Shown here: positions 7,151-13,946 of the stretch, one piece after another
Layout: each line of letters starts with the position of its first letter
Numbering within the stretch: the first letter of the stretch is position 1
Virus record (IMG/VR): IMGVR_UViG_3300045118_000692
Span: 1 to 21,214 of that record
Strand: one strand, 5' to 3'
Source: a virus
Length of the DNA: 21,214 bases
Notes under the pieces: model-generated
Told to the model about the DNA's origin: nothing
What the model saw: the letters and a program-made list of their open reading frames with translations, nothing else
The model's database searches: none
Position numbers and translations under genes: made by a program

Positions 7151-8260
7151 ATGCTTAAGCAAAAGAATATAATTGTACTATTGATATTCTTTACGGGCAT
7201 ATTTTTATTCAAGATGCCTTATGAGAATAATATTTGTATTACCCCTCAGATAGTATATTTATTATTCAGTGCTGGATTATTGTTTTATTTCTGTTTAGCA
7301 AAAGTCAATAAATATATCGGATTTTTATTTCTTATTGCCTTACTTATGACTTGCAGGACATATCTTGGAGAGAAAGCGTCAAAGTATTATTTGTTTGAGG
7401 ATATTATTTTAGGTTCATCTATGTTCGCAACTTATTATGCTATAAGAATATTGGATATAAGAGAAAATATATTGAAGTTTTTTATATTTCCGGCGTTGGT
7501 AAATTGCGGGTTTGTATTTATACAGAAATTTATGCCTGGATTTTTGCCTTTTCCCGAAGGCATATATGGGATGTTAGGGGTGAGTGGCTCAACGGCCTGT
7601 TTTTTGGGTGCGACTATTCCGATATTTTACAGGTATTTTAAGATAGGCATTATCCCCGTATTTTTAGCTATTTTATTATGTGGAGGTTCGGTTGGATTAG
7701 TCGCGGGAATTATAGGTTTATTGATTATGTTGTTTTTTGATGTTAAGAACAAAAAAAAGATAATCGCCATATCAGCGTGCGTTTTGATTATGGCGGCATT
7801 TTCTTCTTATAAATTTAAGATAATAAATAACTTTAAGACTGATTTTGACCAACGGATGTCTATGTATATAGGCACACTTGACGGGATTAAATACCATCCT
7901 ATAAATGGATGGGGCGTGGGAAGTTTTGCATCAATAATGGCAAGGGTAAAGCCAGAAAATAGCAAGTATTTCAAGGGAGTGCCATTTAATGACGGAAAAT
8001 ACTTTATGAACCATCCGCATAATGAATCTCTTTATTACTGGTGGTCTTTAGGGATTTTCTTTATGGCAGGATTGTGTTTTTTGGTTAAGGACTATCTTAA
8101 AAAATTAAGTTTTAATAATATATTGCCTGCCTCAATTCTTGCGGCGATGTGCATAATTATGTCCGGCTATCAACTTAAACCGCCGATTATATTTTTAATG
8201 ATGTCGTCAATGGGGATATATGAAAACGAGTATCATAACAAGGAGGAAATATGCCAATAG
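7151..8260 (+). CDS. O-antigen ligase/polymerase-like (WaaL/Wzy) membrane protein
   Basis: This 369-aa polytopic membrane protein has about nine or ten hydrophobic segments and a large loop at about 220-300. The loop carries the WaaL/Wzy_C hallmarks: R235 (RMSMY), Y-H-P-I-N-G-W-G-V-G-S-F (248-259) and H-P-H-N-E-S-L (288-294). Family members join or polymerise O-antigen or related glycans on the periplasmic face of the inner membrane. In a phage it would probably alter the host surface polysaccharide (seroconversion, superinfection exclusion). No Shine-Dalgarno precedes ATG 7151; the hairpin at 7111-7144 occupies that space. The gene seems more AT-rich than its neighbours, as expected for a cargo ('moron') gene. 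Substrate and direction (ligase versus polymerase) cannot be told from sequence. Confidence 0.75.
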   Translation: MLKQKNIIVLLIFFTGIFLFKMPYENNICITPQIVYLLFSAGLLFYFCLAKVNKYIGFLFLIALLMTCRTYLGEKASKYYLFEDIILGSSMFATYYAIRILDIRENILKFFIFPALVNCGFVFIQKFMPGFLPFPEGIYGMLGVSGSTACFLGATIPIFYRYFKIGIIPVFLAILLCGGSVGLVAGIIGLLIMLFFDVKNKKKIIAISACVLIMAAFSSYKFKIINNFKTDFDQRMSMYIGTLDGIKYHPINGWGVGSFASIMARVKPENSKYFKGVPFNDGKYFMNHPHNESLYYWWSLGIFFMAGLCFLVKDYLKKLSFNNILPASILAAMCIIMSGYQLKPPIIFLMMSSMGIYENEYHNKEEICQ

Positions 8261-8382
8261 AGAAACCGGATTCCGATTTTGACAGGTATGAAAATAAGCA
8301 GGGGAAAATGGATGAGAGTCATAAAACAGGAAAAAATGTTTATGTCAAAGGAGAAAAAAGAGATGAAAAAAAAGGAAAATAA
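8251..8382 (+). CDS. 43-aa charged protein overlapping the O-antigen ligase-like gene
   Basis: ATG 8251 has an excellent ribosome binding site (AAGGAGG, 8240-8246) and lies ten bases inside the end of the membrane-protein gene. The frame stays open to TAA 8380-8382 and gives a 43-aa, very hydrophilic, Lys/Asp/Glu-rich peptide (starts MPIEKPDSDFDRYENKQGK). The strong site and the tight overlaps on both sides support expression. The function is unknown. The alternative, that the site serves only the longer frame at 8363, is less likely because that gene has its own AAAGGAG. Confidence 0.6.
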   Translation: MPIEKPDSDFDRYENKQGKMDESHKTGKNVYVKGEKRDEKKGK

Positions 8383-8632
8383 AAAGGTGGAAGAAGATGT
8401 AATTACTCCAGATAATGACAACACCGCAGAATTAGAAAAAAAACGGGATAATCTTATAAAAGAACTACAATCAAAACTTCTTACCAAAACCCAATTAAAG
8501 CAGGGTGGGAGAAATATCCGCAACCGAGCGAGTATGGAAAGTGGTTATCAGGCCAATCTGGATGAGATAAATGAATTAGGAAAACAGATAGGAATAAGGG
8601 AGATAGGTTTCGGAGATATAAGAAGAAAATAA
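8363..8632 (+). CDS. small charged coiled-coil-like protein, unknown function
   Basis: This is an 89-aa protein. I choose ATG 8363 because AAAGGAG (8347-8353) stands nine bases before it; in-frame ATGs at 8279 and 8342 have poorer sites. The N terminus is Lys-rich. Residues about 20-45 (AELEKKRDNLIKELQSKLL) should form a helix or coiled coil, and a second helix follows (ANLDEINELGKQIG). It overlaps the 43-aa gene by 20 bases. Nothing recognisable by family. It belongs to a run of three small charged proteins between the O-antigen ligase-like gene and the neck genes. Confidence 0.6.
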   Translation: MKKKENKKVEEDVITPDNDNTAELEKKRDNLIKELQSKLLTKTQLKQGGRNIRNRASMESGYQANLDEINELGKQIGIREIGFGDIRRK

Positions 8633-8633
8633 T

Positions 8634-8966
8634 ATGGTCGGGATAATTATAAAAGGCTCAAGATTTGTTAAAGGGGGTTGTGGGGATAATTGGAATAGGC
8701 GCAAAGATGAACTGCATAGGCGCAGGAAAGAATTAACCGAAAGCATAAAAAAGGGTATTTTTTCAAAGTCAGAGATGAATAAAGGAGAAGAAGGAGAGCC
8801 GGAATTTGATGCAAGGGTAAATAAATACTTCCAATGGATAACAGAAAAGGACAAGGAAATAAGGGAATGGCAGGGCATAAACAGGGAATTCAAAAAACAC
8901 GGTGAGGAAGGCAGGCTACATAGCCTTGATGATTTGCGTAAAGAGGGTAAATTTAAAACTGATTAA
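8634..8966 (+). CDS. small charged protein, unknown function
   Basis: This 110-aa protein starts one base after the previous stop, so it is probably translationally coupled; its own ribosome binding site is weak. It is rich in Arg, Lys and Glu (NRRKDELHRRRKELTESIKKG), with helical segments in the middle and near the end (EKDKEIREWQGINREFKKH). A short glycine-rich start (VGIIIKGSRFVKGGCG) is not a signal peptide. No family is recognised. With the two genes before it, it may form an accessory cassette carried with the membrane protein, or be small neck factors. Context does not decide. Confidence 0.6.
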   Translation: MVGIIIKGSRFVKGGCGDNWNRRKDELHRRRKELTESIKKGIFSKSEMNKGEEGEPEFDARVNKYFQWITEKDKEIREWQGINREFKKHGEEGRLHSLDDLRKEGKFKTD

Positions 8967-8975
8967 GGAGGAAAA

Positions 8976-9308
8976 ATGGCTAATAGGTATAATGCGAAGT
9001 ATATCGTGATTGATACGACAAACACACAGATAGGCGGCCCCAATCCAACAGGTGGGCCTGTCGGGTCTCTGGCAATAAAGGCAATCAAATGGGTTGCTAC
9101 TGCGGCAAGGGATATAGCGGATGCCGATAAGTTGTCTATTGAATGGGGGAAAGATGGCGGTGATGAGGTGATAGGTTGCGACGCCCAATTAGCCGCAATT
9201 ACAGGAAGCGTAATCTATTCGTTGGAATTTGGCGGAAGTGCCTGGATAGTGCCAGGATTATATATAGAGGATATTGATGGTGGCGAACTTTTAATCATAC
9301 TTGAATAG
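8976..9308 (+). CDS. small virion protein, probably head/neck structural
   Basis: This 110-aa protein has an excellent site (AAGGAGG) at ATG 8976. It is not charged like its left neighbours: it is beta-rich, with Gly/Pro turns (QIGGPNPTGGPVGS), an A-I-K-W-V-A-T-A-A helix-like stretch and a C-terminal G-L-Y-I-E-D-I-D-G-G-E-L-L-I-I-L-E. The shape suggests a small decoration or neck protein. It lies before the head-tail adaptor gene, which supports a structural role. No enzymatic motif or signal peptide is seen. Confidence 0.6.
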   Translation: MANRYNAKYIVIDTTNTQIGGPNPTGGPVGSLAIKAIKWVATAARDIADADKLSIEWGKDGGDEVIGCDAQLAAITGSVIYSLEFGGSAWIVPGLYIEDIDGGELLIILE

Positions 9309-9340
9309 GAGATAAATTATTATTCCAATGGAGGTTTTTA

Positions 9341-10243
9341 ATGTCTCCCCAATTACACAGTGAGGGACTGAATTTATACGAGCAATTTATTGAAGTCCGT
9401 AAGGCATTAAGCGAGGCATCTGCTTCCTTCTGGTCTGATTTAGAAATTTACAATAGACTTAATCGCGGGCAGACAGATATTGTAAAAAAATCAAAATGCC
9501 TCAAGCGGACTGTAACTATAACCACGGTAAACGGAACGCAGGAATATGGCTTAAGAGATAATTCATTTTCGGATATTACCGACATAGTAGACGGCGGAGT
9601 ATATTTCAAAATCAACGGCTCAACATACTCTCCACTTACCTTTAAGAGCAAAAAACAACTTGCGATAGAATATCCTGGATGGCAGGGGACTGTCGCAGGG
9701 ACGCCCTCAGTTTATTACTGGAATAAAACCACAAAGACAATCGGCTTATATCCAAAACCTAACTCCTCAAACGCAGGCGCATATTTATTTGTTGAAGGGT
9801 ATCATCTGCCTAAAGTCTTGCACGCAGGAACTGCCTCATCCGGCTCAACATCAACGATAGTTTTGCCTGCGGGTTCTTCTACTCTTCCATATCCTTCAAC
9901 AACTGATGATTATTACAACAATCTTTATATAGAAATTTATTCTGGAACAGGGGCGGGACAAAAAGTTAAGATTACAGATTATGTTGCCTCAACCCGCATT
10001 TGCACGGCGACATTCTCTACTGCACCTGATAATACAAGTGTTTATGGTATGGTGCCTCAAATACCAGAGGATGCGCAAGGGCTTATGATTTCATATGCCT
10101 TATGGAAATTATGGCCGAAAGGCGGAAGCCGTGTAACTTTAGGCGAAAAATATCGCCAGGAATACTATGCGGGATTAAGTGAGTTTATTGGTGAATTTAC
10201 AGAAGATGAGGATGAGGAAATAGTAAGGGATAGTTATAGGTAA
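9341..10243 (+). CDS. head-tail adaptor protein with inserted GTGAGQ beta domain
   Basis: This 300-aa protein resembles the podoviral 'phage adaptor' proteins that dock under the portal. The N-terminal helix contains F-W-S-D-L-E-I-Y-N-R-L-N-R-G-Q (about 30-44). A Y-G-L-R-D segment follows, then G-T-P-S-V-Y-Y-W and I-G-L-Y-P-K-P (about 119-140). The C-terminal helix (QGLMISYALWKLW, then EKYRQEYYAGLSEF) matches the family's end. Between V-E-G-Y-H-L-P and I-P-E-D-A-Q-G, residues about 164-238 form an extra beta module with S-G-T-G-A-G-Q (201-207) and A-T-F-S-T-A-P-D-N-T-S-V-Y, closely like a stretch of the head protein at 5076. Start ATG 9341 has a GGAGG site. Confidence 0.7.
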   Translation: MSPQLHSEGLNLYEQFIEVRKALSEASASFWSDLEIYNRLNRGQTDIVKKSKCLKRTVTITTVNGTQEYGLRDNSFSDITDIVDGGVYFKINGSTYSPLTFKSKKQLAIEYPGWQGTVAGTPSVYYWNKTTKTIGLYPKPNSSNAGAYLFVEGYHLPKVLHAGTASSGSTSTIVLPAGSSTLPYPSTTDDYYNNLYIEIYSGTGAGQKVKITDYVASTRICTATFSTAPDNTSVYGMVPQIPEDAQGLMISYALWKLWPKGGSRVTLGEKYRQEYYAGLSEFIGEFTEDEDEEIVRDSYR

Positions 10244-10245
10244 AT

Positions 10246-11802
10246 ATGCCTACTTTATCATATAGACAGGTGGATAGTTTAGATAACATCATCGGGACAA
10301 TAAATATAAGCGATTATTCCGGCGGCCTGAATACTACCGCGAGCAATGAAGAGTTAAAAGATAATGAGGCGATTATCCGCAAGAATTGGGGAAATTCAAG
10401 CCTTGGTGCGATAGAAAAAGTAAATGGCTACACCAAAACCAATTCTGCCACTATGGGAGCTAAACCAATAAGGGGATTATTTAGAGTATATCAATCAGGC
10501 GGAACAAAGCATCTTCTGGCGATGTGCAATGGAAAATTATATTATTCTACTAATAATGGCACAACATTTACTCAAGAGTCAGGAAGCGTTGCTTTTACGG
10601 AAACAGTATTTAATACCGGCGTAAATTACAATAATTTATTCTTTTTTACCAATCCCACGGATAACCTTTATCACTATACCCCTGGAACTACGACCGCCGC
10701 CGCCGCTACTAATACACCTACAGACCCCTGCAAGGTATTATTAAAACGCTCGGATAGAAGATTGCTGGCTTTGGTGAATACCGTTAACGGCTCAACATTA
10801 TATTTTAGTAAAATTGACCCGACAGGGATTGCTGCGGATGACTGGTCGGCTGCTAATGATGCCGGTTCTATCGCCATAGACGGGGCATTATCCGAACCGT
10901 TAACCGGAGGAATGACTTTTGCGGCAGTGGATATAATCTTTAAGGATTATGCCGCTTTTAAGGTCTGGGGTTATCCTGCGCCAGTAGCAGTAAGAATACC
11001 TGGCTCTCCAGGATGCGCTGCCCCTTATTCGGTAGCGCAAGGAGATGGCTTGGGATTTCATCTTGCTCACGATGGCGTTTATATGTATGACGGAAATAAA
11101 TTTATAGATATATCAGACCCCATAAACGACATTATAGACAGTATAAACCCTTCTTATGTACAAAATTCTTTCGGAATATACCGTGATGGATATTATTGGC
11201 TTTTTTATACCGCAAGCGGAAATACCACTAATCAAAATTGCATTATATATGATGTATTTCATTCCAATCCATATGAAGGAAGGAATGTATGGTTTGAAAG
11301 AGATAATTTATTGATGAATTGCCCTGTTGTTTTTAACGGAACAGGAGACGACAACGAGATATATGCCGGAGATTCCGCCTCAACGGGTTTTGTCTATCGG
11401 CTTGATTATTCCTCTACCGGAGCGGACAACACCTCTAATATAGAAGCGGAATACCAAACCAAGTATTTTAACGCTAAACTTCCCCGTCTTGTTAAAAGAT
11501 TTTCAAAGATTATGGTTAGGTATTATCTGGCGAAAGGAAGTTTATTGGTCTATTGGTATACAAATAGAGGATTGACTTCGGGAAGTTTTACTATTTCTCT
11601 ATCGCAGACAGGGGCGGCTTTGGGAAGTTTTGTATTGGGGACTGATGTATTAAGCTCAGATGTTGAAGCAACGCACATTGAAAGATTGCCTGAAACCGCT
11701 ATCGGCAAAGATATATCGTTAAAATTCTACCATAATAATACTGGAAAAGCCCCAATAATCCGTGAATGCGAGATTGAGTGGGAAGGGCTTTATTTGGAAT
11801 AA
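10246..11802 (+). CDS. tail hub/nozzle protein (probable beta-propeller)
   Basis: This 518-aa protein begins two bases after the adaptor stop. The N terminus has the pattern S-D-Y-S-G-G-L-N-T-T-A-S-N-E-E-L-K-D-N-E-A (about 22-42) followed by a K-V-N-G-Y segment. This is typical of large podoviral tail proteins that form a beta-propeller hub or nozzle below the adaptor ring. The remainder is almost all beta, with repeated short strands and turns (LLAMCNGKLYYSTNNGTTF, then NNLFFFTNPTDNLYHYTPG, then GDGLGFHLAHDGVYMYDGNK), consistent with propeller blades. Residues about 425-505 look like a second beta domain. It probably seals the neck and forms the end of the short tail. Equivalent roles in P22-like phages are played by gp10 and in T7 by gp12. 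The call is from pattern and position. Confidence 0.65.
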   Translation: MPTLSYRQVDSLDNIIGTINISDYSGGLNTTASNEELKDNEAIIRKNWGNSSLGAIEKVNGYTKTNSATMGAKPIRGLFRVYQSGGTKHLLAMCNGKLYYSTNNGTTFTQESGSVAFTETVFNTGVNYNNLFFFTNPTDNLYHYTPGTTTAAAATNTPTDPCKVLLKRSDRRLLALVNTVNGSTLYFSKIDPTGIAADDWSAANDAGSIAIDGALSEPLTGGMTFAAVDIIFKDYAAFKVWGYPAPVAVRIPGSPGCAAPYSVAQGDGLGFHLAHDGVYMYDGNKFIDISDPINDIIDSINPSYVQNSFGIYRDGYYWLFYTASGNTTNQNCIIYDVFHSNPYEGRNVWFERDNLLMNCPVVFNGTGDDNEIYAGDSASTGFVYRLDYSSTGADNTSNIEAEYQTKYFNAKLPRLVKRFSKIMVRYYLAKGSLLVYWYTNRGLTSGSFTISLSQTGAALGSFVLGTDVLSSDVEATHIERLPETAIGKDISLKFYHNNTGKAPIIRECEIEWEGLYLE

Positions 11803-11815
11803 GGAGGATATATTT

Positions 11816-12307
11816 ATGTATAAGAAATTTATCTTATTCATAGGATTTATGTTATTGACGACACATCTCTATGCTCATTCTGGGCGTTTAGATAGTGTCG
11901 GAGGGCATAGAGTCAATACAGAATGGGTTTATGAAGGGCAGTATATTGAAATAAAGAATAATATACCAGAATTAAAAAAAGAAAAAATATTATTCAAGCA
12001 GGGAGATTATCATTTTCATTGCAGGCCATCCGCCAATAAAATTGATTTGACCCATTACAGAGATGGCGTATATCTGCCTATTCCAGAAAAAGAAGTTAAA
12101 AATACCGCTACTTCTAATATCCATTTGTCGGAAGAAAATGTAGTGGCAAGCAAAACTTCAAGATTTTATCATACCCCAAAATGCAGATATATAAAAAATA
12201 TAAAAGAAGAGAATATAGTTATTTTTACCGATAAAGAAGAAGCGGTAAAAGCAGGATATATGCCTCATAAAAAATGCAAGGCAGGAGAAATCGGGGGTAA
12301 GAGATGA
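11816..12307 (+). CDS. secreted YHYH-domain plus Ada-like zinc-binding protein
   Basis: This 163-aa protein is read from ATG 11816 (AAGGAGG site; the in-frame ATG at 11762 lies inside the hub gene). Residues 1-20 are a signal peptide ending L-Y-A. The mature protein opens with H-S-G-R-L-D-S-V-G-G-H and has G-D-Y-H-F-H-C at 63-69, matching the secreted 'YHYH' family except for a longer linker. Residues about 116-155 resemble the Ada-type zinc-binding module: F-Y-H-T-P-K-C (H119, C123), a helix E-E-A-V-K-A-G-Y, and P-H-K-K-C (H151, C154). The classical Ada site uses four cysteines; here two positions are His. The domains suggest a periplasmic or extracellular metal-binding protein, perhaps acting on nucleic acid or cell wall. 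Role in the phage is unknown. Confidence 0.7.
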   Translation: MYKKFILFIGFMLLTTHLYAHSGRLDSVGGHRVNTEWVYEGQYIEIKNNIPELKKEKILFKQGDYHFHCRPSANKIDLTHYRDGVYLPIPEKEVKNTATSNIHLSEENVVASKTSRFYHTPKCRYIKNIKEENIVIFTDKEEAVKAGYMPHKKCKAGEIGGKR

Positions 12308-13200
12308 AAAAATATATTTTAACTTTTATTGTATTGATGTTTTTATTCAATAACGCTTATGCCCTTAATCTTGCCAGGGTAAAAACTTGGAGTAATGGAG
12401 AAATACTTACGCATACTGACTTAAACGCGGAATTTGACAATATATTAAACCATTCAATAGTCAATGCTGATGTTTCCGCAAGCGCGGCTATTGTGGGAAG
12501 CAAGCTTGATTTAAGCGTTCCTGGGGCGATAGGCGGGACTACACCTGCAGCAGGGGCATTTACTACCCTATCAGCTTCATCTACTTTGGCAGTTACGGGA
12601 AATGCTACTTTTAACGGAAGCAATACTTTAGGTAACGGGGCAGATACCCTTACCATAAATTCCTCGTCAGGCATAACCTATACCCCTGCGGCAACCTGGA
12701 CTTTTACTGCGGCCCAGACAGTATCAGGAACTTGGGCCAATTTAGGCACAGTTACCACAGCCGACATAAACGGTGGCACGATAGACGGCGTTACTATAGG
12801 TGGCTCATCCGCTCCCACGACAACTAATATCGGCACGGTAGCCGCAGGCACCTGGCAAGGGACTGCCATAGCCACAGGATATGGCGGGACAGGAGTAGCA
12901 ACTGATGACAGGATAATTGGGGCTTGGGTAAACTTTCAGGGTTCATCTACAATAAACGACAGCTACAATGTTGACAGTGTAACGGATAACGGCACGGGGA
13001 ATTATACTATAACAATCACGACAGATTTTGCTTCAGCTAATTATGTAGTCGCAGGCAATACCGCTGATGACAGTAATGCAATTCGTTCCGTTCAGATAGA
13101 GGCTATTGCGGCAGGTTCTCTCCAAGTAATTTTAAGAGATACATCCGCAAATCCAGCAGATTCAAACCCAGTTACTATAATGATGTGCGGAAATAGATAA
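12304..13200 (+). CDS. tail-fibre-like protein with a Sec signal peptide
   Basis: This 298-aa protein has two striking parts. Residues 1-20 (MKKYILTFIVL...NNAYA) are a textbook Sec signal peptide with cut after A-Y-A. Just after it comes A-R-V-K-T-W-S-N-G-E-I-L-T-H-T-D-L-N-A-E-F-D-N-I, the usual N terminus of phage tail-fibre proteins. The middle is low-complexity G/T/S repeats (IGGTTPAAGAFTTLSA, TFNGSNTLGNGADTL), and the end (GAWVNFQG, then NYTITITTDFASANYVVAG) is a typical fibre tip domain. It overlaps the previous gene by ATGA. A signal peptide is not expected on a fibre assembled in the cytoplasm, so it may be an exported surface protein derived from a fibre, or a fibre that assembles in another way. 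Confidence 0.7.
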   Translation: MKKYILTFIVLMFLFNNAYALNLARVKTWSNGEILTHTDLNAEFDNILNHSIVNADVSASAAIVGSKLDLSVPGAIGGTTPAAGAFTTLSASSTLAVTGNATFNGSNTLGNGADTLTINSSSGITYTPAATWTFTAAQTVSGTWANLGTVTTADINGGTIDGVTIGGSSAPTTTNIGTVAAGTWQGTAIATGYGGTGVATDDRIIGAWVNFQGSSTINDSYNVDSVTDNGTGNYTITITTDFASANYVVAGNTADDSNAIRSVQIEAIAAGSLQVILRDTSANPADSNPVTIMMCGNR

Positions 13201-13209
13201 GGAGAGATT

Positions 13210-13656
13210 ATGAAAAAAATAATTTTATTGTTGTGTTTTGTGTTCATTTACCAATACTCCTTCGCTGAAATAATCAGGGTTTGGTATTGTCCCGATGGTT
13301 CGGTAAAGGTTACATCCGTAAGTAAAAAATCAAAACTTCCAGGTGAAACAGACGAACAGCATAGACAAAGGATATTTACTAATACTGGCATAGCCAATGG
13401 GTGGGAAAGTTATCCTTATGATGATATTGACAGTTCTGAATTACCAGACGCGGATATATATTTCTCTAAAGGATTAAATCATCCTTATTTTAATATGTGG
13501 GAGGGCGAACCCGGGAAAAAAGTAAAAATTAATCAACAGAAGGTAAAAGAGATAAATGATAAGAAGCAAAAAGACATTCAAGACAAACAGGGAGCTGTAA
13601 ATAAATTAAAGGCGTTAGGTTTAAGCGAGGATGAGATAGCGGCGATTAAAAAATGA
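13210..13656 (+). CDS. signal-peptide protein related to tail-fibre accessory proteins
   Basis: This 148-aa protein starts at ATG 13210 (AAGGAGAG site). Residues 1-19 form a signal peptide ending S-F-A. The mature part starts I-I-R-V-W-Y-C-P-D-G-S-V-K-V-T, continues with L-P-G-E-T-D-E-Q-H-R-Q-R-I-F and P-Y-D-D-I-D-S-S-E-L-P, and ends with a helix, K-L-K-A-L-G-L-S-E-D-E-I-A-A-I-K-K. This layout recalls small phage proteins encoded beside tail fibres, often called tail-fibre assembly or fibre-associated proteins, which have no signal peptide. It follows the fibre-like gene by nine bases and probably forms a pair with it. Assembly chaperone activity is only a suggestion. If exported, it would act outside the cytoplasm. 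Confidence 0.6.
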   Translation: MKKIILLLCFVFIYQYSFAEIIRVWYCPDGSVKVTSVSKKSKLPGETDEQHRQRIFTNTGIANGWESYPYDDIDSSELPDADIYFSKGLNHPYFNMWEGEPGKKVKINQQKVKEINDKKQKDIQDKQGAVNKLKALGLSEDEIAAIKK

Positions 13657-13946
13657 AAAACTTTGATATATTCTTAAATATCCCGCAGTTAAAAGACCCC
13701 GAAGAACAAAGAGAAATGGCGGCCTTCTGCGCTAAATTGCAAGAGATATTGCAGTATATTAGCAACAATCTGGGAGCAATTAAAGTATTGACTTCTGCTC
13801 CTGCGGCAGGCGAGCTTGATGTAAGAGGCGATGGGCAGGGGAATGTATTGAGTGAGGTTGCAATACTTGATAACGCTATTGCTGGTTCAAGAAAAATTTA
13901 TTATAAAGAAGTTGGAGGTAATTTAAGAACTATTACAAGCGCATAA
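13653..13946 (+). CDS. small virion-associated protein, unknown function
   Basis: This 97-aa protein overlaps the previous gene by ATGA, so it is probably coupled. The N-terminal half (about 15-42) is helical (EQREMAAFCAKLQEILQYISNNLG). The C-terminal half is a short beta part (PAAGELDVRGDGQGNVLSEVAILDN, then RKIYYKEVGGNLRTITSA) that resembles the ends of phage fibre or spike accessory proteins. No signal peptide is present, unlike the three genes before it. The last 14 bases overlap the end of the minus-strand homing endonuclease gene, tail to tail. Function unknown. Confidence 0.65.
   Translation: MKNFDIFLNIPQLKDPEEQREMAAFCAKLQEILQYISNNLGAIKVLTSAPAAGELDVRGDGQGNVLSEVAILDNAIAGSRKIYYKEVGGNLRTITSA

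Noticed and set aside
12357-12875. Minus-strand open frames opposite the fibre-like gene
   Set aside because: They overlap a gene with strong coding signals, have Ala/Val/Pro-rich translations typical of antisense to Thr/Gly/Ala codons, and lack sites or context.
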